A stretch of DNA of 64,000 bases. Origin: JAGOCV01 sp049445855 (GTDB lineage: Bacteria > Pseudomonadota > Gammaproteobacteria > Burkholderiales > Burkholderiaceae_C). Under the pieces are notes generated by a model, which was given only the letters and a program-made list of their open reading frames with translations, was not told where the DNA came from and searched no databases. This document shows, piece after piece, positions 48,764 through 57,709 of this stretch. Position numbers and translations under genes: made by a program. How positions within the stretch are numbered: position 1 is the stretch's first letter; every line of letters starts with the position of its first letter. The stretch is taken from contig NZ_JBMSDV010000002.1 in NCBI RefSeq assembly GCF_049445855.1, forward strand, positions 496,001 to 560,000, in the 5' to 3' direction.

Positions 48764-50787
48764 TGAGCCTGCAGGAACAGGTGGCCCACGCGTTCTCGGA
48801 CGCAGGTGTGCTGGCGCGTGCCACGCCGCATTACCGCCCGCGCGCCGGGCAGACCCGCATGGCGCTGGCCGTGGCCGATGCCATCGAACAGGGTGGGGCG
48901 TTGGTAGTGGAGGCCGGAACAGGCGTGGGCAAGACCTTCTCCTACCTCGTTCCCGCGCTGTTGAGTGGGGAGCGGGTGCTGGTTTCCACCGCAACCAAGA
49001 CGCTGCAGGACCAGCTGTTCTCCCGCGATCTGCCGGGCCTCGTACAGTCGCTCGGCCTGCCGGTGCGCACGGCGCTGCTGAAAGGGCGTGGCAGCTATCT
49101 CTGCCTGCACCGCATGGACCTTGCCAGACAGGATGCCTCGCTGCCGGACCGCGCAGCCGTGCGGTCACTGGCGCGCATCGAGGAGTGGTCGCAGGTCACG
49201 CGCACGGGTGATCTGGCCGAATTGCCGGGGCTGGACGAGCGCTCGCCGCTGATTCCTCTGATCACGTCGACCCGCGACAACTGCCTGGGCTCGCAGTGCC
49301 CCAGGTTCCGCGCATGTCACGTGAACCTGGCCCGCCGCGAAGCGCTGGCCGCCGATGTCGTGGTCATCAACCACCACCTGTTCTTTGCCGACCTTGCGGT
49401 TCGTGAATCCGGCATGGCGGAACTGCTGCCGACGGTGCGCGTGGCGATCTTCGACGAAGCGCACCAGCTGAACGAAACCGGCGTGCAATTCCTCGGCGCG
49501 CATCTCGGGACGGGGCAGTTGCTCGATTTCTCCCGCGACATGCTGGGGGCAGGTCTCCAGCTCGCGCGGGGCCTGGTGGACTGGCAGGGCGTGGCCGCTT
49601 CGCTGGAACACGCCGCACGCGATCTGCGTCTTGTGGTCGGCAGGCAAGTGCCCGGCGCGAAGCTGAAGTGGGCGGGCAGCGCACCTGAAGGCATCGACGA
49701 CCATGACTGGAACGGCGCGCTTGCACGGCTTGGCGAGGCCTGCACGGAAGCGATGGAGGCCATCGACACCGTCACCGAGATCGCGCCTGATTTCGTGCGC
49801 CTGCACGAACGCGCCGCGCTCATGGCGCAACGGGCGCAGGCCTTCGTTGCTGCATGCCAGCCCGGGAATGTCCGGTGGCTGGATGTCGGCAACCACCTGC
49901 GTCTCGTTGAATCGCCACTCGACATCGCGCAGGCCGTGCGCGGCAAGCTCCTCAAGGAGGGCAGCGAAGAGCAGGGCGAGGGCGAACTGGCCCGGACCTG
50001 GATCTTCACCTCCGCCACGCTGGGCGACGATCCGCAACTGCGCTGGTTCACCGAGCCCTGCGGCCTGACGGATGCCGGCGTGCTACAGGTGGAAAGCCCG
50101 TTCGACTACGCACAGCAGGCCAGCCTCTACGTCCCTCGCGATTTCCCGAAGCCGAATGAGCCGACGCATTCAGCGCGTGTCGCTGATCTCGTGGAGGAGG
50201 CAGCGGCTGCACTCGGCGGGCGGACGCTGGTGTTGACGACGACGCTGCGCGCACTGCGCAGCATCGGCGAAGCGCTGCAGGCGCGATTCGAGGGCGACAC
50301 GGCGGTTGAAATCCTGCAGCAGGGGCAATGGCCCAAGCGGCGCCTGATGGAACGATTGCGTCAGGGCAGCGAGGACGGGCAGCGCGGCTGCGTTCTCGTT
50401 GCATCCGCCTCGTTCTGGGAGGGCGTGGACATTCCGGGGGACGCGTTGCAACTGGTTGTCATCGACAAGCTTCCGTTTCCGCCACCCGGCGATCCGTTGG
50501 TGGAAGCCCGGTCACAGCGGCTGCAATCGCAGGGGCGCAGTCCTTTCGGGGATTACTTCGTGCCGGAAGCCGCAGTGGCGCTGAAGCAGGGTGCGGGCCG
50601 GCTGATTCGCCGGGAAACCGACTCGGGAATGCTCGTGATCTGCGATACGCGCCTGCTCACGATGGGCTACGGCCGCCGCCTGCTGGCAGCATTGCCGCCG
50701 ATGCGGCGGCTTCAGACGGCCGCGGACTTCAGCAACGCCCTGGCCGGCCTCACCACATCTTCCACCAGGGATCCTGGTTTCCCTTGA
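48763..50787 (+). CDS. DinG/YoaA-type ATP-dependent DNA helicase (XPD-like, Fe-S)
   Basis: A 674-residue superfamily 2 helicase of the DinG/YoaA group. Walker A EAGTGVGKT (50-58), four cysteines for a [4Fe-4S] cluster at 114, 174, 179 and 185 (SYLCLHR, NCLGSQCPRFRACH), DEAH box at 231-234, and C-terminal motifs FTSATLGDDP, SFWEGVDIPGD and QGAGRLIRR. It is probably a 5'-3' helicase acting on damaged or structured DNA. YoaA is slightly closer in length (636 aa) than DinG (716 aa), so I leave the symbol open. Coupled to ydcH upstream; the 3' end overlaps the convergent bamD by 38 bases. Confidence 0.93.
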   Translation: MSLQEQVAHAFSDAGVLARATPHYRPRAGQTRMALAVADAIEQGGALVVEAGTGVGKTFSYLVPALLSGERVLVSTATKTLQDQLFSRDLPGLVQSLGLPVRTALLKGRGSYLCLHRMDLARQDASLPDRAAVRSLARIEEWSQVTRTGDLAELPGLDERSPLIPLITSTRDNCLGSQCPRFRACHVNLARREALAADVVVINHHLFFADLAVRESGMAELLPTVRVAIFDEAHQLNETGVQFLGAHLGTGQLLDFSRDMLGAGLQLARGLVDWQGVAASLEHAARDLRLVVGRQVPGAKLKWAGSAPEGIDDHDWNGALARLGEACTEAMEAIDTVTEIAPDFVRLHERAALMAQRAQAFVAACQPGNVRWLDVGNHLRLVESPLDIAQAVRGKLLKEGSEEQGEGELARTWIFTSATLGDDPQLRWFTEPCGLTDAGVLQVESPFDYAQQASLYVPRDFPKPNEPTHSARVADLVEEAAAALGGRTLVLTTTLRALRSIGEALQARFEGDTAVEILQQGQWPKRRLMERLRQGSEDGQRGCVLVASASFWEGVDIPGDALQLVVIDKLPFPPPGDPLVEARSQRLQSQGRSPFGDYFVPEAAVALKQGAGRLIRRETDSGMLVICDTRLLTMGYGRRLLAALPPMRRLQTAADFSNALAGLTTSSTRDPGFP

Positions 50788-51553
50788 AACCACGGGTCAG
50801 GTACTCGCTCTGCGGATAGTTCTTCTGCAGCACGCGCATCGTGTCGTCACGCATCTGGTTCATGCCCAGCGCTTCGTAGGACTTGACCATGATGTAGAGC
50901 GCTTCTTCCAGCGCCGGCACTTCCTGGTAGTCCGCCAGCGCGATCTGCGACCGGTTGATGGCGGCCACGTAAGCGCCGCGCGTGTAGTAGTAGCGCGCCA
51001 CATGGACCTCGTACAGCGCGAGCGAATTCACGATGTAGGTCATGCGCAGGCGGGCATCGGGCGTGTAGCGCGAATCGGGGAATCGCGTCACCAGTTCCTT
51101 GAACGCCTCGAACGATTCCTTGGCCGCCTTCTGGTCGCGCTCGGACAGGTCCTGGCGCGTCAGGAACGAGAACATGCCCAGATCGTCGGTGAAGTTGATG
51201 ATGCCCTTGAGGTACAGCGCGTAGTCGAAGCCGGGGCTGGCCGGATGCAGCTTCATGAAGCGGTCGAGCGTGGCGACAGCCTGCGCACGTTCTCCGGACT
51301 TGTACTGCGCGTAAGCCTTCTCGACCTGCGCCTGCTGGGCCAGCGGTGTGCCCGCAGCACGGCCTTCCAGCTTTTCGTACAGGCCGATCGCATTTTCGTA
51401 GCCGCCGGAATCAAGCTCATCCTTGGCTTCGGCGTAAATCTTGTTGGGGCTCCAGTTGGCGGTCTTGTCCACCGACGTCGAGGAACAACCCGCGAGCAGC
51501 AGGCCCGCGATCACGAGAGCGGGGACAGCCGATAATTTGGAGCGAAGCATCAC
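50750..51553 (-). CDS. bamD: Outer membrane assembly lipoprotein BamD
   Basis: Essential lipoprotein of the BAM complex that folds outer-membrane barrels. The 267-residue precursor has a lipobox with Cys23 (IAGLLLAGCSS) and about five TPR motifs (IYAEAKDELDSGGYENAIGL, ALYLKGIINFTDDLGMFSFL typical of BamD). The C-terminal 13 residues overlap the end of the convergent helicase gene by 38 bases. Start at 51553 or the next ATG at 51550. bamB is also in this window, in a different operon. Confidence 0.95.
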   Translation of the reverse strand: MMLRSKLSAVPALVIAGLLLAGCSSTSVDKTANWSPNKIYAEAKDELDSGGYENAIGLYEKLEGRAAGTPLAQQAQVEKAYAQYKSGERAQAVATLDRFMKLHPASPGFDYALYLKGIINFTDDLGMFSFLTRQDLSERDQKAAKESFEAFKELVTRFPDSRYTPDARLRMTYIVNSLALYEVHVARYYYTRGAYVAAINRSQIALADYQEVPALEEALYIMVKSYEALGMNQMRDDTMRVLQKNYPQSEYLTRGFKGNQDPWWKMW

Positions 51554-51582
51554 AGGCGACTTTCTTGAAAAAAGGCGAAACG

Positions 51583-51588
51583 ATTATA
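51583..51588 (-). promoter_or_regulatory. Candidate -10 element for bamD
   Basis: A perfect TATAAT on the minus strand, 29 bases upstream of the bamD ATG, in the 59-bp gap to the divergent rluD. No consensus -35 at 16-18 bp. By eye only. Confidence 0.35.
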
Positions 51589-51612
51589 TCGGTCACCCCT
51601 GACCAGCCCGGC

Positions 51613-52599
51613 ATGGATTCCGGTCCCGACGAAGGGCTGGAAGACGCGGTCGAGTTCGGCGCAGAGATCGAGACGCGGTCCCTCAAATTCGAGGCGCAGG
51701 ACCACGGCGAACGTCTGGATCGAGCGCTGGCGCGCCTCGTGCCGGCTTTTTCGCGCAGTTACCTGGCCCAACTGGTCGATGACGGCGCCGTTGAGGTAGG
51801 CGGTCAGGTCGTCACCAAGCCCGCGCACCGGGTCCGTGCCGGTGACGAAGGCAGCATCGACCTGCGCCCGACGCCGCAAAGCCGCGCGTTTGTGCCTGAG
51901 CTGATGCCACTGGACGTGGTGCATGAAGACGAGCACCTGCTGGTGATCGACAAGCCGCCGGGCCTTGTCGTGCACCCGGCTCCCGGCAATTGGCAGGGCA
52001 CCCTGCTCAACGGGCTGCTCGCGCGTGATCCCGCAGCGGGCCTTTTGCCCCGGGCGGGCATCGTGCACCGGCTGGACAAGGATACGAGCGGCCTCATGGT
52101 GGTCGCGCGCACGCGGACGGCCATGGACGCGCTGGTACGCCAAATCGCCGCGCGCGAAGTCCGGCGTCAATACGTGGCATTGGCGCACAGGCCATGGTCG
52201 GGCGAGCCGCTGCGGCATGTGAACGCCGCGATCGGGCGCGATCCGCGCAACCGCCTGCGCATGGCCGTGGTCGACCTTGATCGCAATTCCGGCAAATCTG
52301 CCAGCACCGATATCCGGCTCATCGAGGATGCGCAGGCGGGCTGCTGGGTGGAGTGCACGCTGCAGACGGGCCGAACGCACCAGATCCGCGTTCACATGGC
52401 CAGCATCGGCCACCCGCTCGTGGGGGACGAACTGTATGGAGGTGCGCCCGCGGCAGGCCTGGCCCGGCAGGCATTGCATGCCTACCGGCTGGGTTTCGAT
52501 CATCCGGTGACAGGCCTTTCAATGGCTTTCGAATCGCCGCTCCCGGACGACCTGCGCGGCGCTCTGGCGGCCTGGGGCCTGCGCTACAATGAACGTTGA
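51613..52599 (+). CDS. rluD: 23S rRNA pseudouridine synthase RluD family
   Basis: RluA/RluD-family enzyme, expected to make pseudouridines 1911, 1915 and 1917 in helix 69 of 23S rRNA. The 328-residue protein has an S4 domain (about 31-85, LDRALARLVPAFSRSYLAQL) and the catalytic domain with Asp155 in GIVHRLDKDTSGLMVVA and the GRTHQIRVHMASIGHP motif. The start is set at 51613 (MDSGPDEG); a TTG at 51565 in frame would add 16 residues. The bamD/rluD divergent pair is a common arrangement. A TACAAT just inside its 3' end may belong to the scpB promoter. Confidence 0.93.
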   Translation: MDSGPDEGLEDAVEFGAEIETRSLKFEAQDHGERLDRALARLVPAFSRSYLAQLVDDGAVEVGGQVVTKPAHRVRAGDEGSIDLRPTPQSRAFVPELMPLDVVHEDEHLLVIDKPPGLVVHPAPGNWQGTLLNGLLARDPAAGLLPRAGIVHRLDKDTSGLMVVARTRTAMDALVRQIAAREVRRQYVALAHRPWSGEPLRHVNAAIGRDPRNRLRMAVVDLDRNSGKSASTDIRLIEDAQAGCWVECTLQTGRTHQIRVHMASIGHPLVGDELYGGAPAAGLARQALHAYRLGFDHPVTGLSMAFESPLPDDLRGALAAWGLRYNER

Positions 52600-52767
52600 A
52601 GGCTCCGAAGCCCGTGCGGGCGCGACACCATACCCCCGCACACGCTGCCTGGCCCACCGGCTGCACGCAGCGCCGCGAAACGAATCGCCCTTGATCGAAT
52701 CGCTTCCGGTTTTGCGCCTGATGCCCGCGTCCCTGGTGACGCTCTTTCCCCGAAGAAACGCAACATC

Positions 52768-53538
52768 ATGAATACGGCGGATGCCAAGCGCGTCCTCGAG
52801 ACCGCGCTGATTTGTTCGCAGCAGCCTCTGGCGGTGCGCGAGATGCGCGTACTTTTCAACGACGAGCTCGGGTCGGACACCATCAAGACCCTGCTGGGCG
52901 AACTGCAGGACGACTGGGCGGCCCGCGGCGTCGAACTGGTTGGCGTGGCAACCGGCTGGCGCTTCCAGAGCCGGCCTGAAATGCGCGAATTCCTCGACCG
53001 CCTGCATCCCGAAAAGCCGCCGCGTTACACGCGTGCCGCGCTTGAAACGCTGGCCATCATTGCCTACCGCCAGCCGGTGACCCGTGGCGACATGGAAGAC
53101 ATCCGCGGCGTGACCATCAATTCGCTCATCCTCAAGCAACTGGAAGATCGGGGTTGGGTCGAAGTCATCGGGCACCGGGAAGCGGTCGGCCGTCCGTCGC
53201 TCTACGCCACGACGCGCCAGTTCCTCGACGACCTGGGGCTGGCCTCCCTGGATCAATTGCCGTTGCTCGAAAGCCCTGCCCAGCAGGCGGGTGTGTTCGA
53301 GGCGCTCGCCGAGATGCCGGAAGGCTCGCAGTCGGCATTGCCGATCGGCGATGAGGCCGACGAAACCAAGGACACGGCCGAGCCGATCGACAGCGCGCCT
53401 GACGACGTGCCGGTGGAGCCATCTGCCGAAGCACCGGGCGACTTGTCGCAAGACGCGCTCCAGACCACGACCTCGCCGGAGGCAGATGCCCTGCCTCCCG
53501 AAGAAGAATCCGATGCCAAGGACGGCAAGCCGACATGA
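52768..53538 (+). CDS. scpB: Segregation and condensation protein ScpB
   Basis: Kleisin-associated winged-helix protein of the SMC-ScpAB condensin, acting in chromosome segregation. The first 170 of 256 residues form the two winged-helix domains (KRVLETALICSQQPLAVREM, RYTRAALETLAIIAYRQPVT, typical of ScpB). The remaining 85 residues are an acidic Glu/Asp/Pro/Ala-rich tail that looks disordered. scpA and smc are not adjacent. The 168-bp gap after rluD carries no convincing gene. Its stop overlaps the rluB start (ATGA). Confidence 0.94.
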   Translation: MNTADAKRVLETALICSQQPLAVREMRVLFNDELGSDTIKTLLGELQDDWAARGVELVGVATGWRFQSRPEMREFLDRLHPEKPPRYTRAALETLAIIAYRQPVTRGDMEDIRGVTINSLILKQLEDRGWVEVIGHREAVGRPSLYATTRQFLDDLGLASLDQLPLLESPAQQAGVFEALAEMPEGSQSALPIGDEADETKDTAEPIDSAPDDVPVEPSAEAPGDLSQDALQTTTSPEADALPPEEESDAKDGKPT

Positions 53539-55103
53539 ACTCCACGCCCCACGACGATTCCAGCCCTGAAGCCGGCATTCCCGAAGATGTGCCCGGGCAG
53601 GACGCAGCGCCCGCCAAGAAGCCCCGCCGCCGCAGGCGCCCACAGTCGAGCGCCGCCGCCACTTCGGGAGCGCTCGCGGTTGACGAATCGCTGGATTCCG
53701 CCACCGTGGACGAATCGCCAGCAGCGCCGGGTTCCAGCGCGGCTGAAGGGGGTGCCGATCGTGACGATGAAGACGTCGACGACGATTTCGACCCGGATTT
53801 CGACGATGACGATGAGCCCGGTCAACGTCGTGCACGGCGCGAACCGCCTCCTCCGGCCGACCCCATCCGTTTTTCGGACGTCGTTTCCGGTCAGTTCGAC
53901 GCCGAGGAAGGCGTCGGGGGAGAAGACGAGCCCGTCAAGCGCGTCCTGAGCCCGCAGGCCGATACGCCCAAACTGCACAAGGTGCTGGCGCAGGCAGGCC
54001 TGGGTTCACGGCTGGAGATGGAGCAACTCATCATGGAGGGCCGCATCTCCGTGAACAACGAGCCGGCCCACATCGGCCAGCGCATCCAGTTCGGCGATCA
54101 GGTCAAGGTCAACGGCAAGCCCATCAAGGTGCGTATTGCACCGCCGCCAGCGCGGATCATTGCGTACCACAAGCCGGCAGGCGAAGTCGTCTCGCACGAC
54201 GATCCGCAAAACCGCCCCACGGTGTTCCGCAAGCTGCCCCGCCTGTTCCAGGGCAAGTGGCAATCGGTCGGCCGGCTGGACCTGAACACCGAAGGCCTGT
54301 TGCTGTTCACCAGTTCCGGCGAATTGGCCAACAAGCTCATGCACCCGCGTTTCGGACTGGAGCGCGAATACGCGGTGCGCGTGCTCGGTGCGCTCAGCAA
54401 TGAGGAAAAGCAGCGCTTGCTGGATGGCGTGAAGCTGGACGACGGCATGGCGCAGTTCGGCTCCATCGAAGACGGCGGCGGCGAGGGCTCCAATTGCTGG
54501 TATCGCGTGACAATTTCCGAAGGCCGCAACCGCGAAGTGCGCCGGATGATGGAGGCCGTCGGCCACGCCGTGAGCCGTCTCATCCGCATCCGGTACGGGG
54601 CCATGGTGCTGCCACGCGGCCTCCGGCGGGGGGCGTGGATGGAGCTGGACGAGTTCGACATCAACGCCCTCACCCAGGCGGTGGGTGGCATGGGCAATGA
54701 CCGCCCGCGCGAGGGCGGTGGCGACCAGCACGGCGGGCAACCGGGACGCGGCAAGCGCCGCCGCGGGGGACGTGATGGTCGTGGTGGAAATGGCGGCGGG
54801 AATGCCGGCGGTGGAGGCCAGCAGCGTGATTCACGCAGCGGCCAGCCGGGTCGCGGGCCGAATCCGCTGTCGACGAGCCAGCAGAACCAGCGCCGCAAGG
54901 AGCGCGGCCAGGGTCAGGGCGGCGGTGGTAGTGGCGGGCAGCCCGATCCCATGAAAACCTCGTTCGGCTATATCGGATCGGACAGCTTCACCCGCCAGAG
55001 GCAGGGTGGTCCGGGCGGTGGTCAGCGTCGCAACAATGGCGGTGGGGGCGGCGGCGGAGGCGGTGGTTCCCGTCGTGGCGGGGGCGGCGGGCGAGGCCGC
55101 TGA
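53535..55103 (+). CDS. rluB: 23S rRNA pseudouridine synthase RluB with long disordered tails
   Basis: RsuA/RluB/RluE/RluF-type synthase, expected to modify U2605 of 23S rRNA. Of 522 residues, only about 143-390 form the folded enzyme: S4 domain (LHKVLAQAGLGSRLEMEQLI) and catalytic domain with Asp249 in VGRLDLNTEGLLLFT, plus the NREVRRMMEAVGH motif. The N-terminal 140 residues contain a basic cluster (KKPRRRRRP) and a very acidic stretch (75-95). The C-terminal 130 residues are Gly/Arg/Gln-rich with RGG-like repeats and a run of ten Gly. E. coli RluB is 291 aa, so the tails nearly double its size. Coupled to scpB by ATGA. Confidence 0.95.
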   Translation: MNSTPHDDSSPEAGIPEDVPGQDAAPAKKPRRRRRPQSSAAATSGALAVDESLDSATVDESPAAPGSSAAEGGADRDDEDVDDDFDPDFDDDDEPGQRRARREPPPPADPIRFSDVVSGQFDAEEGVGGEDEPVKRVLSPQADTPKLHKVLAQAGLGSRLEMEQLIMEGRISVNNEPAHIGQRIQFGDQVKVNGKPIKVRIAPPPARIIAYHKPAGEVVSHDDPQNRPTVFRKLPRLFQGKWQSVGRLDLNTEGLLLFTSSGELANKLMHPRFGLEREYAVRVLGALSNEEKQRLLDGVKLDDGMAQFGSIEDGGGEGSNCWYRVTISEGRNREVRRMMEAVGHAVSRLIRIRYGAMVLPRGLRRGAWMELDEFDINALTQAVGGMGNDRPREGGGDQHGGQPGRGKRRRGGRDGRGGNGGGNAGGGGQQRDSRSGQPGRGPNPLSTSQQNQRRKERGQGQGGGGSGGQPDPMKTSFGYIGSDSFTRQRQGGPGGGQRRNNGGGGGGGGGGSRRGGGGGRGR

Positions 55104-55258
55104 GTCCGTGCCGGGCCAGCCTGGGCAAGCCTGTCGTTTCCGGGGACATTTCAGGGCATTTGTCTCTGGGGTGTAGCGCTTGCAGGTTAAAATTGCAGGC
55201 TTTGCCTTTAGGGCGAAGAAGAATCCAAAACGAATCCAAACTCTCTGGAAAATAAATC

Positions 55259-55684
55259 ATGGCTATCGAACGTACCCTTTCCATCATCAAGCCCGACGCA
55301 GTGGCCAAGAATGTCATCGGCCAGATCTATGCGCGTTTCGAGGCTGCTGGCCTGAAGATCGTGGCGTCGCGCATGGCCCATCTGTCGCAGAGCGAAGCGG
55401 AAGCTTTCTATGCCGTGCACAAGGAGCGTCCCTTCTTCAAGGACCTCGTGGGCTTCATGATTTCCGGTCCCGTGATGATCCAGGTGCTGGAAGGCGAGAA
55501 CGCCATCCTGAAGAACCGTGAACTCATGGGCGCCACGGACCCCAAGAAGGCCGCCGCCGGCACCATCCGCGCCGACTTCGCCGACAGCATCGATGCCAAC
55601 GCCGTGCACGGCTCCGATGCCCCCGAGACCGCGCAGGTCGAAGTCGCTTTCTTCTTCGCCGGCATGAACGTCTACGCTCGCTGA
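55259..55684 (+). CDS. ndk: Nucleoside diphosphate kinase
   Basis: Transfers the gamma-phosphate between nucleoside tri- and diphosphates through a phospho-histidine. At 141 residues it has normal length, starts with AIERTLSIIKPDAV and carries the active His117 in NAVHGSDAPETA. A 155-bp gap after rluB contains an AT-rich TTAAAATT at 55187-55194 that may hold the promoter. It begins the ndk-rlmN-pilW-rodZ-ispG-hisS series. Confidence 0.97.
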   Translation: MAIERTLSIIKPDAVAKNVIGQIYARFEAAGLKIVASRMAHLSQSEAEAFYAVHKERPFFKDLVGFMISGPVMIQVLEGENAILKNRELMGATDPKKAAAGTIRADFADSIDANAVHGSDAPETAQVEVAFFFAGMNVYAR

Positions 55685-55712
55685 GGCTTTCCAGCCCGGC
55701 GATCCCCATGCC

Positions 55713-56864
55713 ATGACGGCCAATCTTCTCGATTTCGATCTCGAGGGTTTGGCCGCCTTCTGCGAACGGCTCGGGGAGAAGCGTTTCCGCGCGACCCAGC
55801 TCTTCCGCTGGATCCACCAGCGCGGCGCGCGCGACTTCGACCAGATGACCGATCTGGCCAAGTCGCTCCGTGAAAAACTCAAGACCGCAGCCCACGTCCA
55901 GCCCCTGGACGTCCTGACGCAACAGGAATCGGCTGACGGCACCATCAAGTGGCTGTTCGACGTCGGCGGCGGCAACGCCGTCGAGGCGGTGTTCATTCCC
56001 GAGGACGACCGCGGCACGCTGTGCGTGTCTTCGCAGGCGGGCTGTGCGGTCGGCTGCCGTTTCTGCTCCACCGGTCATCAGGGCTTCAGCCGCAACCTGA
56101 CCACTGGCGAGATCGTCGCCCAGCTGTGGTTTGCCGAGCATTTCCTCCGCGCCCACCTCAAGACGAGCGAGCGCGTCATCTCCAACGTGGTGATGATGGG
56201 CATGGGCGAGCCCCTGCAGAACTACTCGGCGCTGGTACCGGCGCTGCGCACGATGCTGGACGACCATGGCTATGGCCTGTCGCGCCGCCGGGTCACTGTG
56301 TCCACTTCGGGCGTCGTGCCCATGATGGACAGGCTGGCCCAGGACTGCCCGGTCGCCCTGGCTGTCTCGCTTCACGCGCCCAATGATGTGCTGCGCGAGA
56401 ACCTGGTGCCGCTGAATCGCAAGTACCCCTTGGTCGAGTTGATGGACGCCTGCCGGCGTTACCTCGATTTCGCGCCGCGCGACTTCATCACCTTCGAATA
56501 TTGCATGCTCGACGGTGTGAACGACCAGCCCGAGCATGCGCAGCAACTGATTGCACTGGTCAAGGGGCAGGGCGGGCACGCAGGTGTCTCGTGCAAGCTC
56601 AACCTGATCCCGTTCAACCCTTTCCCGGCTTCGGGGCTCACGCGTTCGCCGCGTGCGCGCGTCGAGGCTTTCGCCAAAATGCTCATCGATGCTGGTATCG
56701 TCACCACTGTCCGCAAGACACGTGGCGACGATATCGATGCCGCGTGCGGCCAGCTGGCGGGCGATGTGCAGGACCGCACCCGTGTGGGCGAGCGCATCGC
56801 GCAGCAGCGAACCGTGAAGCTCCATTCCATCAGCCGATCCACCGAAGCCGTCAAGGAGACCTGA
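55713..56864 (+). CDS. rlmN: Dual-specificity RNA methyltransferase RlmN
   Basis: Radical-SAM enzyme that makes 2-methyladenosine at A2503 of 23S rRNA and A37 of some tRNAs. The 383-residue protein has the CxxxCxxC cluster site at Cys111, Cys115 and Cys118 (AGCAVGCRFCSTG), MGMGEPLQNY, STSGVVPMMDRL and the C-terminal methyl-accepting Cys in DDIDAACGQLAGD. Start at 55713 (MTANLLDFDLEG). It follows ndk by 28 bases and precedes pilW by 5 bases. Confidence 0.97.
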   Translation: MTANLLDFDLEGLAAFCERLGEKRFRATQLFRWIHQRGARDFDQMTDLAKSLREKLKTAAHVQPLDVLTQQESADGTIKWLFDVGGGNAVEAVFIPEDDRGTLCVSSQAGCAVGCRFCSTGHQGFSRNLTTGEIVAQLWFAEHFLRAHLKTSERVISNVVMMGMGEPLQNYSALVPALRTMLDDHGYGLSRRRVTVSTSGVVPMMDRLAQDCPVALAVSLHAPNDVLRENLVPLNRKYPLVELMDACRRYLDFAPRDFITFEYCMLDGVNDQPEHAQQLIALVKGQGGHAGVSCKLNLIPFNPFPASGLTRSPRARVEAFAKMLIDAGIVTTVRKTRGDDIDAACGQLAGDVQDRTRVGERIAQQRTVKLHSISRSTEAVKET

Positions 56865-56869
56865 GCAGC

Positions 56870-57709
56870 ATGAATTCATCCGTAGCGCATGGGCGGGATC
56901 TGGTCGGCGGACTGGGCCGGTGGCTGGTTGTCACGGGCCTGGCCGTTTCGGCGGCAGCCATCACCGGCTGCACAACGAGCACCAGCGGCCCCTCGGATGG
57001 CCGCCGTGACATCGCGACCGAATCGGACCAGACCGACGCGCACCGCCGCGCGCGAATCCGTCTCGAGCTGGCCGTCGGTTATTTCGAGCAGGGCCAGACC
57101 AACGTGGCGCTGGATGAACTGAAGCTTGCCCTGGCCGCCGATCCGGTCTACGCAGATGCCTACAACCTGCGCGGCCTGATCTACATGCAACTCAAGGACA
57201 TGGGCCTGGCGGAAGACAGCTTCAAGCGCGCCATGTCGCTGGCCCCGCGTGAGAGCGACATCCTGCACAACTACGCATGGATGCTGTGTCAGCAGCGTCG
57301 CTTCACCGAATCCGAGCAGATGTTCAACCAGGCCGTGGCGAACCCGCAATACGCCGGTCAGGCCAAGACGTACATGGCGCTGGGGCTCTGCCAGCTCCAG
57401 GCCGGTCGCAGGGCCGAGGCCGAAAAAAGCCTGGCGCATTCCTACGAGCTCAATCCGGGCAACCCCATCACCGGTTACCACCTGTCCAAGCTGCTGTACG
57501 AACGCAAGGACCTGACGCGCGCGCAGTTCTACATCCGCCGGCTGAACAACAGCGAACTTGCCAGCGCCGAGTCGCTCTGGCTCGGCGTGAAGGTCGAGCG
57601 CACCATGGGCAACCGGGAGGCCCAGGCACAGCTGGGCTCGCAGCTCAAGCGCCGCTTCCCGACCTCGAAGGAGGCCGGGCTCTTCGACAGGGGTGCGTTC
57701 GATGAATGA
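56870..57709 (+). CDS. pilW: Type IV pilus biogenesis/stability lipoprotein PilW (PilF)
   Basis: Outer-membrane lipoprotein pilotin-like TPR protein, needed in other bacteria for PilQ secretin assembly. The 279 residues have a signal with lipobox Cys34 (AAITGCTTS) and about six TPRs (RIRLELAVGYFEQGQTNVAL, ADAYNLRGLIYMQLKDMGLA). AAGGAGA at 56852-56858 fits the ATG at 56870. The rlmN-pilW-rodZ-ispG-hisS order is the same as in many proteobacteria. Its last codons overlap the next start by 8 bases. Confidence 0.93.
   Translation: MNSSVAHGRDLVGGLGRWLVVTGLAVSAAAITGCTTSTSGPSDGRRDIATESDQTDAHRRARIRLELAVGYFEQGQTNVALDELKLALAADPVYADAYNLRGLIYMQLKDMGLAEDSFKRAMSLAPRESDILHNYAWMLCQQRRFTESEQMFNQAVANPQYAGQAKTYMALGLCQLQAGRRAEAEKSLAHSYELNPGNPITGYHLSKLLYERKDLTRAQFYIRRLNNSELASAESLWLGVKVERTMGNREAQAQLGSQLKRRFPTSKEAGLFDRGAFDE

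Noticed and set aside
48457..49110. A possible long N-terminal extension of the PP2C phosphatase
   Set aside because: It is antisense to the YdcH and helicase genes, and the phosphatase domain is complete from the ATG at 48456.
52589..52771. A 60-codon plus-strand frame between rluD and scpB
   Set aside because: Starts inside rluD, has Arg/Pro-rich random composition, no ribosome binding site and no recognisable motif.
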